Assembly (NCBI RefSeq): GCF_018982965.1
Contig: NZ_JACBYP010000019.1
Location: forward strand, 29,310 to 93,309
DNA from: Streptomyces mayonensis
Lineage (GTDB): Bacteria; Actinomycetota; Actinomycetes; Streptomycetales; Streptomycetaceae
Direction of reading: 5' to 3'
DNA length: 64,000 bases
Positions 33,943 to 41,304 of the stretch are shown in pieces. The first letter of the stretch is position 1; every line of letters starts with the position of its first letter. The notes under the pieces were generated by a model, which worked only from the letters and a program-made list of their open reading frames with translations, was not told the origin of the DNA and made no database searches. The translations under genes and the position numbers were made by a program.

Positions 33943-35124
33943 TCAGTAGCGCTCGGCGTGCCGCCCGCCGCCGCGGGGCGGGCGGAACTGGGGGCCGTAG
34001 GTGCCCGGCGCGTCCGGGATCTGCGTCTCCATCAGTTTCAGCGCGGTGCCCTCCAGCCCGCCCATGGTGCGGACGGCCGAGCGCAGCGTGCGCGCGTCGC
34101 CGCCGGCCCACGCGGTCTCGAGGGTGCTCAGCACCTTGGCGTACGCCGTGTCGAACTGGTCGAGGAGTCCCTGGACCTGCTCGCTCGGAGCGGGCCAGCC
34201 ACCGGCCGGTACGCGGGCCATGGGCCGTGCGTCGGGGAAGGGCACGGGCGCGCCGGTGAACTCCCAGCCGTCGTCCGTCCTGCGCAGCTGCCGTCCGTGG
34301 TAGATCTCGCCGAAGGCGTAGTAGTGGGCCGGGTGGTCGTCGCCGAACGCGTCCTCGGGGGAGCTGGTGGTGCCCTCCCCCTGCTCCTTGACGGCCTCGA
34401 TCGCGCGCTCGACGGCGTCGAGGTCGGTCACGGGTTCGAGGACGTCGGAGCCGATGTGCTCGGACAGCTGGCCGCGCGCCGACAGTTCCGGCGCGACGGC
34501 CCGGAAGGCGGCCAGCACCTCGTCGTAGAAGCGGCCGATGCTGGGCGAGTTGCGCATGCTGCGGGCGAGGGGCTCCTCGGGGGCCTCGATGGCCATCATC
34601 ACATCGCGCACGAAGGGCCGGTCGAGGCCGGAGAGGTACACGTTCACGTCGTCCCGCACCCCGCCGGGCAGCGGGCCCGGGTACACGGGGGCCGCGTCAC
34701 TGATCCGCGGCCGTCCGCCCACGGCGACCAGCAGGTTGCAGACCACACCCATGTGGTACATCTCGTCGCCGACGATGCGCCGGATCAGCCGTGCGACCTG
34801 GCTGCCGCGGTCCCCGACGGACCACCAGCCGCACAGGTACGGCGGGATGGTGGCGAGTTCCAGGGCCACGGCGACCTGCAGGGCCTCCCTGAGCCAGTCG
34901 ACGCCGCGGCCGGCCCCGGGGACCGCGAGGAGCCCCGCCACGCTCCGGGGCCCGGACGGGACCTGCGCGCCGTTCGCCGGCCGCCCGGCCGCCCGCGCCG
35001 GACCGGCGGCGGACAACGGGCCCGCGGCCGTCAGAGCGGCGGCCGACGTCATGAACGTCCGCCGCCCGAGCGGCGCCGCCGCCCCCGCCCGCGCATCCGG
35101 CGCGTCCTCGCCCAGACCAGTCAC
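33943..35124 (-). CDS. Tat-exported ferritin-like (VioB/iminophenyl-pyruvate dimer synthase type) protein
   Basis: This 393-residue protein has a twin-arginine signal (LGRRTFMTSAAALTAAG) and then a ferritin-like helical domain. That domain includes VALELATIPPYLCGWW and VGDEMYHMGVVCNLLVAVGG, whose Glu and His residues fit a di-metal site. This arrangement is known in the ferritin-like domain that also occurs in VioB/RebD. A C-terminal region ends with a second helical pair (LLDQFDTAYAKVLSTLETAW). Function is unknown; an extracellular di-iron oxidase or hydroxylase is possible. It stands divergent to a MarR gene. Confidence 0.7.
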   Translation of the reverse strand: MTGLGEDAPDARAGAAAPLGRRTFMTSAAALTAAGPLSAAGPARAAGRPANGAQVPSGPRSVAGLLAVPGAGRGVDWLREALQVAVALELATIPPYLCGWWSVGDRGSQVARLIRRIVGDEMYHMGVVCNLLVAVGGRPRISDAAPVYPGPLPGGVRDDVNVYLSGLDRPFVRDVMMAIEAPEEPLARSMRNSPSIGRFYDEVLAAFRAVAPELSARGQLSEHIGSDVLEPVTDLDAVERAIEAVKEQGEGTTSSPEDAFGDDHPAHYYAFGEIYHGRQLRRTDDGWEFTGAPVPFPDARPMARVPAGGWPAPSEQVQGLLDQFDTAYAKVLSTLETAWAGGDARTLRSAVRTMGGLEGTALKLMETQIPDAPGTYGPQFRPPRGGGRHAERY

Positions 35125-35352
35125 CCACTGCTCCTTCCGTCACCTCGCCCCGCCCGTGACCGGGGCCGCGTACACCTCGACGGCTGGCGAAACTAGCAGC
35201 GGAAGCGGCGTGCGAACGGCGCACTCCGCCGGGTCGGGTCCACTCCACCCGGTCGGCCCTGCCGGCCGGGCCGCGTGTGGCCGGACCGGTGGGGGCGCAT
35301 GTGTACGATGCACGCGACACGGGCGGGACGCGGCGTCGGAACGGAACTGGAC

Positions 35353-35850
35353 ATGGGCGGGCAAGAGCGCCGGCTGAGCGAACTCGAGCGGGAACTCACC
35401 CTGCTGACACGGCATTTCGTCGCCTCGCGGGGCCCCCGCATCGGCCAGAGTCTGGAACGGTCGGCCTACGTTCTGCTGACCCGGCTCGAGTCGGGCGAAC
35501 CGCTCACCCTCAAGGAACTGGCGCACACCTTCCAGGTGGACGTCTCCACCATCAACCGGCAGGTGGGCGCCATGCTCCGGGGCGGCCTCGTGGAACGCAT
35601 CCGGGACCCCGACGGCGGGGCGGCCCGCAAGTTCCGGCCCACCGCCCTGGGCCTGGAACGCCTGGAGGCGGACCGGGCGATCAGCCGCGCCGGGACCGCA
35701 CGACTGGTACGGGCGTCGGGGTGGGAGGACGAGCAGACCCAGCAGTTCCTGGATCTGCTGGTCCAGCTCAACCAGGGCATCGAACACCTGGAGGGTCTCA
35801 CCCGGACCCGGGAGGCGGACGCCCGGCAGGAACCGCCGGCCGGACCCTAG
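35353..35850 (+). CDS. MarR-family transcriptional regulator
   Basis: This 165-residue winged-helix regulator shows the domain as YVLLTRLESGEPLTLKELAHTF, VDVSTINRQVGAMLRGGLVERI and a wing with DPDGGAARKFRPT. Start 35353 is chosen because it is nearest to the conserved region and preceded by GGAACTGG; ATGs at 35299 and 35308 are in frame but overlap a TACGAT -10-like element (35304-35309). The 228-bp divergent spacer to the ferritin-like gene shows no clear operator palindrome. Target genes are not known. Confidence 0.82.
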   Translation: MGGQERRLSELERELTLLTRHFVASRGPRIGQSLERSAYVLLTRLESGEPLTLKELAHTFQVDVSTINRQVGAMLRGGLVERIRDPDGGAARKFRPTALGLERLEADRAISRAGTARLVRASGWEDEQTQQFLDLLVQLNQGIEHLEGLTRTREADARQEPPAGP

Positions 35851-36333
35851 GCCCGGCCGGGTGCACCGGCGTGCGCAGGTTCGGTGCGGCCGGCGGTGGG
35901 CTCCTGCCCGTCGTCCCCGCCGCGCACGGCTTCGGCTCGTCGCCCGGCGGCTGCGCGCCACTGGCCGGCCGCGGGCCGCCCTGCCGCCGGCGGAGACGGA
36001 GACGGCCGCCACGGGCACCGGCCGGCACGGGCACCGGCCGGCAGCAGCTCCGTGGCCGGTGCGCCCGGGCGCCGGCCCGTCGCGACCGGGCGCTCCCGTA
36101 CACAGTCTTGACACGGTCACGCCGACCGCTTGTATGGTCTAGTCCAACAGAACTCGCCGCTCCGGAAGCGGAGTTGTTCCCTGCTCAGGGGCGTCTCCGG
36201 ATCCGCGGACGGTGAGTGCGCGTCACCTTCGCGCCTCCTGGCCCCACCCACGAGAGGCCGTACCCGGCGTGCGCGGTCACCCCCACACATGACCGTGCGT
36301 GACCTGGAACGGCCTGATGTGAAGGAGTTCCGC
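35851..36333 (+). promoter_or_regulatory. Long spacer with promoter and DasR-type (dre) site
   Basis: The first 250 bp are GC-rich with nothing recognisable. TTGACA (36108-36113) is followed by a -10-like TATGGT (36133-36138). The sequence TATGGTCTAGTCCAAC (36133-36148) matches the DasR responsive element (AGTGGTCTAGACCACT) at its core TGGTCTAG-CCA. DasR, the GlcNAc-responsive repressor, would thus control the chitin genes that follow. Confidence 0.75.
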
Positions 36334-36852
36334 ATGAACGCACGTCGGAAGACCGCTGCCCTGATCGGTGCGGCCGTCGCCCCCGTCCTCGCCGTCAGCC
36401 TCCCCGCCTCCTCGGCGAGCGCCCACGGCTACATCTCGGATCCGCCCAGCCGCCAGGCGCAGTGCGCCGAGGGCACGGTGTCCTGCGGCGACATCAAGTA
36501 CGAGCCCCAGAGCGTCGAGGGCCCCAAGGGCCTGACCAGTTGCAGCGGCGGCAACAGCCGCTTCTCGGAGCTGGACGACGACAGCAAGGGCTGGACGGTC
36601 ACCCCGGTGTCGAAGAACACGACGTTCACGTGGCAGGTCCCGGTCCAGCATGCCACCAGCACCTGGGAGTACTACGTCGGCGGTCAGCAGATCGCCGTGT
36701 TCGACGACGGCGGCGCCAAGCCGGACGCCGTGGTGAACCACCAGGTCGACTTCGGTGGCATCACCGGTCAGCAGAAGGTCCTCGCCGTGTGGAACGTCGC
36801 CGACACGGGCAACGCGTTCTACGCCTGCATCGACGTCAACGTCGGCGGCTGA
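36334..36852 (+). CDS. AA10 lytic polysaccharide monooxygenase (chitin-binding protein)
   Basis: This 172-residue secreted protein has a 30-residue signal peptide ending SASA. Mature residue 1 is the His of HGYISDPPSR, half of the copper histidine brace, and the second His is expected in NHQVDFGG or VQHATSTW. It is a single AA10 domain with two likely disulfides (CAEGTVSC, LTSC...FYAC) and no carbohydrate-binding module. It cuts crystalline chitin oxidatively and so helps the chitinase next door. AAGGAG precedes the ATG by 5-6 nt. It corresponds to the CHB3-type small protein of S. coelicolor. Confidence 0.93.
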   Translation: MNARRKTAALIGAAVAPVLAVSLPASSASAHGYISDPPSRQAQCAEGTVSCGDIKYEPQSVEGPKGLTSCSGGNSRFSELDDDSKGWTVTPVSKNTTFTWQVPVQHATSTWEYYVGGQQIAVFDDGGAKPDAVVNHQVDFGGITGQQKVLAVWNVADTGNAFYACIDVNVGG

Positions 36853-36872
36853 CGGAGCGGCTGAGGCAGTAC

Positions 36873-36910
36873 GGAGCGGCCGCACCCCCACCGGGACCGG
36901 CGGCCGCTCC
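36873..36910 (+). terminator. Hairpin between LPMO and chitinase genes
   Basis: GGAGCGGCCGC (36873-36883) pairs with GCGGCCGCTCC (36900-36910). It may partly end the LPMO message or stabilise its 3' end. Confidence 0.55.
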
Positions 36911-36984
36911 CGCCGCTCCGCCCGCTCAGCTCCCCGCATGCACACGCACACTGCCACCCCCCACACCGAGCAGGAGTCGATACC

Positions 36985-37719
36985 GTGCAGCACCGCAAAC
37001 TCGCACTGCTGGCCGCCACCGGCGCGGCCGTCGCCCTCGGCGCCATGACGCTGGCCCCGCAGGCCGTCGCACAGAAGGCCGACACCCGTGCCGCCGCGGC
37101 CGATTTCGTGGTCAGCGAGGCGCAGTTCGACCAGATGTTCCCGAACCGGAACTCGTTCTACACGTACAGCGGCCTCACCGACGCCCTCAGTGCCTACCCG
37201 GGGTTCACCAACACCGGCAGCGACACGGTGAAGAAGCAGGAGGCCGCCGCCTTCCTCGCCAACGTCAGCCACGAGACGGGCGGGCTGCAGTACGTCGTCG
37301 AGCAGAACGAGGCCAACTACCCGCACTACTGCGACGACACCCAGCCGTACGGCTGCCCGGCCGGCACGGACAAGTACTACGGGCGCGGGCCCGTCCAGCT
37401 CAGCTGGAACTTCAACTACAAGGCCGCCGGGGACGCCCTCGGCATCGACCTGCTCAACAACCCCGACCTGGTGCAGAACGACGCGGCCGTGGCCTGGAAG
37501 ACGGGCCTGTGGTACTGGAACACGCAGAGCGGTCCCGGGACCATGACCCCGCACGACGCCATGGTCAACGGCGCCGGGTTCGGTGAGACCATCCGCGCCA
37601 TCAACGGCAGCCTGGAGTGCGACGGAGGCAACCCCGAGCAGGTCCAGAGCCGGATCAACAGCTACCAGCAGTTCACCCAGGTCCTCGGCGTGGAGCCCGG
37701 AGACAACCTCAGCTGCTAG
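36985..37719 (+). CDS. Secreted GH19 chitinase
   Basis: This 244-residue exported enzyme has a signal peptide (about 1-29, ending AVA) and a single GH19 catalytic domain without a chitin-binding module. The general acid is Glu97 in NVSHETGGL and the general base Glu106 in YVVEQNEAN; YYGRGPVQLSWNFNY is the signature. It hydrolyses beta-1,4-GlcNAc links by inversion. The GTG start follows AGGAG. It lies 132 bp after the LPMO gene, with a hairpin between them. It is probably expressed with the LPMO under DasR control. Confidence 0.93.
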   Translation: MQHRKLALLAATGAAVALGAMTLAPQAVAQKADTRAAAADFVVSEAQFDQMFPNRNSFYTYSGLTDALSAYPGFTNTGSDTVKKQEAAAFLANVSHETGGLQYVVEQNEANYPHYCDDTQPYGCPAGTDKYYGRGPVQLSWNFNYKAAGDALGIDLLNNPDLVQNDAAVAWKTGLWYWNTQSGPGTMTPHDAMVNGAGFGETIRAINGSLECDGGNPEQVQSRINSYQQFTQVLGVEPGDNLSC

Positions 37720-38122
37720 CGGGGTCCGGACCGCTGTCGGAGGGCACGCTCCCGACCCGTGCCCTCCGCCGGCGCCGGCTCGGCCCGAACCAGCTGCCCG
37801 GCCCGCGCCGCGACCGGCGCGGGCCCTTCCGAACGACCCGGCGGGTGCCCGTCCCGCCCTCGGCCCCGCTGTCGGGGCTCCGTCCCCCGTGGCCGTCCGG
37901 CGACGGAAGCGGGGCCCTGCGGTCCGCCTGCGCCCGGACCTCGACGTGCGCCTGGTGCGCCGTGACGCGGAACGCCTCCTCGTAGGCGGCCAGGGCGCCG
38001 CTCGCCGCACCGCCCGACAGGCCACGGCGGCGGATGCGGGACGCCAGCCAGATGAAGAGGCCCAGCACCGCGGCGAGTCCGCCGGCCAGGATCACGTACG
38101 GCAGGAGCGCGTCCATGGCCAC
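37709..38122 (-). CDS. Small single-pass membrane protein of unknown function
   Basis: This 137-residue protein has one N-terminal helix (LLPYVILAGGLAAVLGLFIW) and a stop-transfer RIRRR. A conserved-looking GALAAYEEAFRVTAHQAHVEVRAQ segment follows, then a disordered Arg/Pro/Ser tail. I do not recognise the family securely. Its last 11 bp overlap the 3' end of the chitinase gene on the other strand. Confidence 0.55.
   Translation of the reverse strand: MAMDALLPYVILAGGLAAVLGLFIWLASRIRRRGLSGGAASGALAAYEEAFRVTAHQAHVEVRAQADRRAPLPSPDGHGGRSPDSGAEGGTGTRRVVRKGPRRSRRGPGSWFGPSRRRRRARVGSVPSDSGPDPASS
37738..37768. terminator. Terminator after the chitinase gene
   Basis: CGGAGGGCAC (37738-37747) pairs with GTGCCCTCCG (37759-37768) across an 11-nt loop. 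It lies within the 3' codons of the convergent small membrane protein gene. Confidence 0.65.
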
Positions 38123-38305
38123 AGACTACGGCCCGCCCCGCGAAGCGCACCGGACGCCCGTCTCCCCTCGGACCCCGAGCCCGGCACCCCCACAGCCCGG
38201 AGCGACCGAGGCCCCGCGGGCGCACGCGTCCGGCCCCCGGGTGCCGATCGCGTCCTGGGCACCGGTCCCGACGGGACCGCGGCGGGACCGGATCGCGCGC
38301 TCGCC

Positions 38306-39529
38306 TCAGGCGACCCGCGGATAGTCCGGCAGGTCCAGGGCGGAGTGGGCCGCGCGCCCCTCCCGGGCTCCCTCCGTCGCCATCGTCCTCGCCACGGCGG
38401 CGGGGTCGCGCAGCATGGCGTTGCGGGCCTCCAGGTCTTCGCGCGTCGTGGGTATGACGACCGTGCCGCCGTCACCGGCGAGCGCCTGGTTGCGCTCCGC
38501 GAAGGGCCGCATGAGCCGCTCGTAGGCCGCGAAGGCCTCGGCGTGGTCCGCGTGTGCGGCCAGTTCCCCGGCCAGGACGTAGGCGCCGACGAGCGCGACG
38601 CTGGAGCCCTGCCCGGAGAGGAAGGAGGTGGCGTGCGCGGCGTCGCCGGCCAGTACGACACGCCCGTGCGACCAGGTGGGCATGCGGATCTGGCTCACGA
38701 CGTCGAAGAACAGGTCCTCGGCCCGGCGCGCGCCCTCCACCAGCCGCGGCAGCTGCCAGACCCGCTCCGGGAAACGTTCCTCCACCAGGTCGCACTGGGC
38801 CCTGGGGTCACGGAACGCCTCGATCGGCGGGGTGTCACGGGTGAACGTGAGGAAGCCGTGCACCCGGTCGGTCGCCTCGTAGGCGTAGAGGATCGCGCCA
38901 CGGCCCGGCTCGTTCCAGATGACGGCCTCGTGGGCGAGGCCGAACTCGTTCGGCAGGGTGAAGCCCGCGAAGACGCGTCCGAGGTAGTGGTGGAAGCGTT
39001 CCTCCGGCCCGAAGACCAGCCGGCGCGTGTTCGAGTGCAGGCCGTCCGCGCCGACGACGAGGTCGAAGGTGCGCCGGACGCCGCTGTCGAAGACGACGTG
39101 CACGGCGTCCCCCACGTCGTCCAGCGTCGCGATCGAGTCGTCGAAGAGGAACTCGACCCGGCCGCGGAGCGGGGCGTAGAGCGCGTCGGCCAGGTCACCG
39201 CGGGGCACTTCGAGGTCGAGGCCCGCCACTCCCCCGGTCAGCTGCTCGGGCTGCAGGGTGCCGACGGTGTCCCCCGCCGCACCCAGGAAGGTGATCTGCC
39301 GGGTGTCGACGTGCGCCTTGCGCAGGGCCGGCAGCATGCCCATGCGGTCCACGACCTCGCGGGCCGTGCCACGGATGTCGATGGGGTAGCCGCCTCCGCG
39401 CACGGCGGAGGCCTTCTCGACGACGGTCACCTCGAAGCCGTACCGGTCGAGCCAGTACGCGAGCGCCGGGCCCGCGATACTGGCTCCGGAGATCAGTACG
39501 CGACGAGTGGGACGGGAGGTGCGGTTCAT
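38306..39529 (-). CDS. FAD-dependent monooxygenase (PHBH/UbiH fold)
   Basis: This 407-residue group A flavoprotein monooxygenase has the ADP-binding GASIAGPALAYWL motif near residue 15. The VVGADGLHSNTRR (DG) motif is mid-protein, and AGDAAHATSFLSGQG (GD motif) contacts the FAD ribityl. Such enzymes hydroxylate aromatic or antibiotic-like substrates with NAD(P)H and O2. AAAGGTGAG precedes the ATG. It is divergent from a MarR gene, and two TACCT/AGGTA palindromes lie between them. The MarR protein therefore most likely represses it until an aromatic inducer is present. Confidence 0.88.
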   Translation of the reverse strand: MNRTSRPTRRVLISGASIAGPALAYWLDRYGFEVTVVEKASAVRGGGYPIDIRGTAREVVDRMGMLPALRKAHVDTRQITFLGAAGDTVGTLQPEQLTGGVAGLDLEVPRGDLADALYAPLRGRVEFLFDDSIATLDDVGDAVHVVFDSGVRRTFDLVVGADGLHSNTRRLVFGPEERFHHYLGRVFAGFTLPNEFGLAHEAVIWNEPGRGAILYAYEATDRVHGFLTFTRDTPPIEAFRDPRAQCDLVEERFPERVWQLPRLVEGARRAEDLFFDVVSQIRMPTWSHGRVVLAGDAAHATSFLSGQGSSVALVGAYVLAGELAAHADHAEAFAAYERLMRPFAERNQALAGDGGTVVIPTTREDLEARNAMLRDPAAVARTMATEGAREGRAAHSALDLPDYPRVA

Positions 39530-39598
39530 GGGTTCTCACCTTTCCGCCGGGAGGACGAGTCCCGGCGCGAGGCAGGCACGTGTCCGACCGAGAAAACA

Positions 39599-39617
39599 GA
39601 TACGTACCTTAGGTATC
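39599..39617. promoter_or_regulatory. MarR-type operator 1
   Basis: GATACGTACCTTAGGTATC contains the perfect 11-bp palindrome TACCT-T-AGGTA (39605-39615), flanked by outer GATAC/GTATC arms. It lies 70-88 bp upstream of the monooxygenase start. Confidence 0.65.
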
Positions 39618-39671
39618 TTTACAGGGGCCACGCGGCACCCTTGCGAGCACCGGCCACTCCCCACGATATAG

Positions 39672-39688
39672 ATACCTAACTCAGGTAT
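39672..39688. promoter_or_regulatory. MarR-type operator 2
   Basis: ATACCTAACTCAGGTAT has the same TACCT and AGGTA half-sites, 5 bp apart. It overlaps the first bases of the MarR gene and a nearby AT-rich GATATAGAT that may be its -10. Autoregulation is expected. Confidence 0.65.
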
Positions 39689-40235
39689 GCAAATGGAGAC
39701 CTCATTGACCCCCGACCCCGCCGGACCGCCGGCGCCTCAGAACCCGCACGCCGACCTGCTCGCCGTGCTGCCCCGGATCACCCAGCTGAGCGCCGCCATC
39801 ACCAAGAGCCGGCTCACCGAACGCGCCGCCGAGGCGGCCGGCCTCGCCCTCGACCGGCCCGCCATGGGCGTACTGGTGTCGCTGCGCACCGCGGACAGGG
39901 CGCTGCGGATCGGCGAGATCGCCGACCGGATGCAGGTCGTGGGCCCGCACGTCACCCGCCAGGTGCAGACCCTGGAGAAGCGCGGTCTCGTACGGCGCGT
40001 CGCCGACCCCCACGACCGCCGCGCGAGCCTCATCGAACCGACCGGGGCGGGCACGGAGGCCGCCAACCGCTATGTCACCTCGCTGCTGGGCTGGTTCGCC
40101 GAGGCGCTCGCCGACTGGCCCCGGCAGGACCGCGACGACCTCGCCCGCCTCCTCACCCGCCTGGCCGACGACGTGACGGCACGCCTGGCCCGGTTCGACA
40201 CGCAGGAGGAAGAGGGGCGGCGGGAGGAGCGGTGA
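39687..40235 (+). CDS. MarR-family transcriptional regulator
   Basis: This is a 182-residue winged-helix protein. DNA-binding elements are LRIGEIADRMQVVGPHVTRQVQTLEKRGLVRRV and the wing DPHDRRASLIEPT. A C-terminal helix pair (YVTSLLGWFAEALADWPRQD) forms the dimer. ATG 39687 lies within operator 2; the in-frame ATG at 39693 is equally plausible. It probably controls itself and the divergent FAD monooxygenase. Confidence 0.85.
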   Translation: MQMETSLTPDPAGPPAPQNPHADLLAVLPRITQLSAAITKSRLTERAAEAAGLALDRPAMGVLVSLRTADRALRIGEIADRMQVVGPHVTRQVQTLEKRGLVRRVADPHDRRASLIEPTGAGTEAANRYVTSLLGWFAEALADWPRQDRDDLARLLTRLADDVTARLARFDTQEEEGRREER

Positions 40236-40256
40236 CCGGGCGGGCGGCGCGTCCCG

Positions 40257-40976
40257 TCATCCGCGGGCCGGGAAGCCGGCCCGCCACAGGTCGCGGAGCA
40301 GCGCGACCTCGGCCATGTGGTGGATGAACTCCAGGCTCGAACCGGCCACGACGGCGATGTACGGGTCGCCGGGGTCCGAACCGTACGGGTACTGCGAGAA
40401 GCCGATCGTGTCGAGCTGCTCGTCCGTGACGGACGCGACGTCCTCGCGCCAGCGGTCGACCGTCGCCCAGAACCGCTCGAGCGCCAGGGCGGCCGACGGC
40501 GTGAAGTCCACCAGCAGCCGCGGGTCCCGGCGGCGTTCCCCGAAGGTCCACTCCCACTGGCCCGCGAAACAGGAGTGCAGGTGCGCCAGCCGCCAGGCGA
40601 TGGTGGTCACCGGGCTCTCGTCGGGTTCCGGCGTGCCGGTGAAGGCCAGCACCTCCTCCACCCGCTCGACACCCACGCTCCAGTCGTCGGCGATCCTGGC
40701 GACCGGCATGCCCCCGGCCGCCTGGCGGGCGACCTCGGCGTACTCGCTCGACGGGATGTCCGGGGCCCCCTTGTCGAGCACCCACTCGCCAGGGCCGTAG
40801 GCCCGCGGCGTCGCGGCCTCCGCCCGCCGGCGGACCGACCAGCAGCCCGCGACCGGCTCCCACAGGTACTCCGCGTCGCCGAGTCCCGTCAGCCGGACCT
40901 CGGCCATCTCCCTGGCCTGGTCGAACTGGTCGAGCAACAGGCCCAGCCGGTCGGTCCGTGCACCCTGGTCCGCCAT
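40257..40976 (-). CDS. DinB-fold protein (metal-dependent hydrolase/transferase superfamily)
   Basis: This 239-residue four-helix protein is of the DinB/YfiT superfamily. It has the start VRLTGLGDAEYLWEPVAGCWSVR, the metal His in IAWRLAHLHSCFAGQWEW and the C-terminal EFIHHMAEVALLRDLWR. Family members use mycothiol or bind nickel/zinc, and many have no known substrate. ATG 40976 follows GGAGGGAGCGGGGC; an upstream extension to 41204 is discarded. It converges on the MarR gene. Confidence 0.8.
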   Translation of the reverse strand: MADQGARTDRLGLLLDQFDQAREMAEVRLTGLGDAEYLWEPVAGCWSVRRRAEAATPRAYGPGEWVLDKGAPDIPSSEYAEVARQAAGGMPVARIADDWSVGVERVEEVLAFTGTPEPDESPVTTIAWRLAHLHSCFAGQWEWTFGERRRDPRLLVDFTPSAALALERFWATVDRWREDVASVTDEQLDTIGFSQYPYGSDPGDPYIAVVAGSSLEFIHHMAEVALLRDLWRAGFPARG

Positions 40977-41133
40977 GCCCCGCTCCCTCCGTACGCGCCG
41001 CCCGGCCGGCGCCCTGCCGGAGGCTAGCGGTCCCGCCGCACGGGCCGCGAGCGAATTCCCCGCGGCCCCGCCGCGCCGCCGGCAGACGGCACGGACGGGC
41101 TTCACCGGTCCCTCGCCCCACGTGTCACATGTC

Positions 41134-41191
41134 TTGATGCCCCGCACAGCACGTGCATAGGATCGTGACGAGAGTGGTTGAATCGTTTCAA
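41134..41191 (+). promoter_or_regulatory. Promoter and LacI-type operator of the rhamnosidase gene
   Basis: TTGATG (41134-41139), an 18-bp spacer and TAGGAT (41158-41163) form a promoter with +1 near 41170. TTGAATCGTTTCAA (41178-41191) is an inverted repeat (TTGAA-TCGT-TTCAA) of the LacI-family type just downstream of +1. The rest of the 328-bp spacer (40977-41304) shows nothing else. Confidence 0.7.
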
Positions 41192-41304
41192 TCCCCTTCA
41201 GCACCCTTGTACGTCACTTGAGCGCACGTTGCATGTCCCTTCAGGCAGCCGGCGCGGGTCCACGCGCGGTTCGTTGCCGGCACGGCGAGCAAAGGCGGAT
41301 ACAC

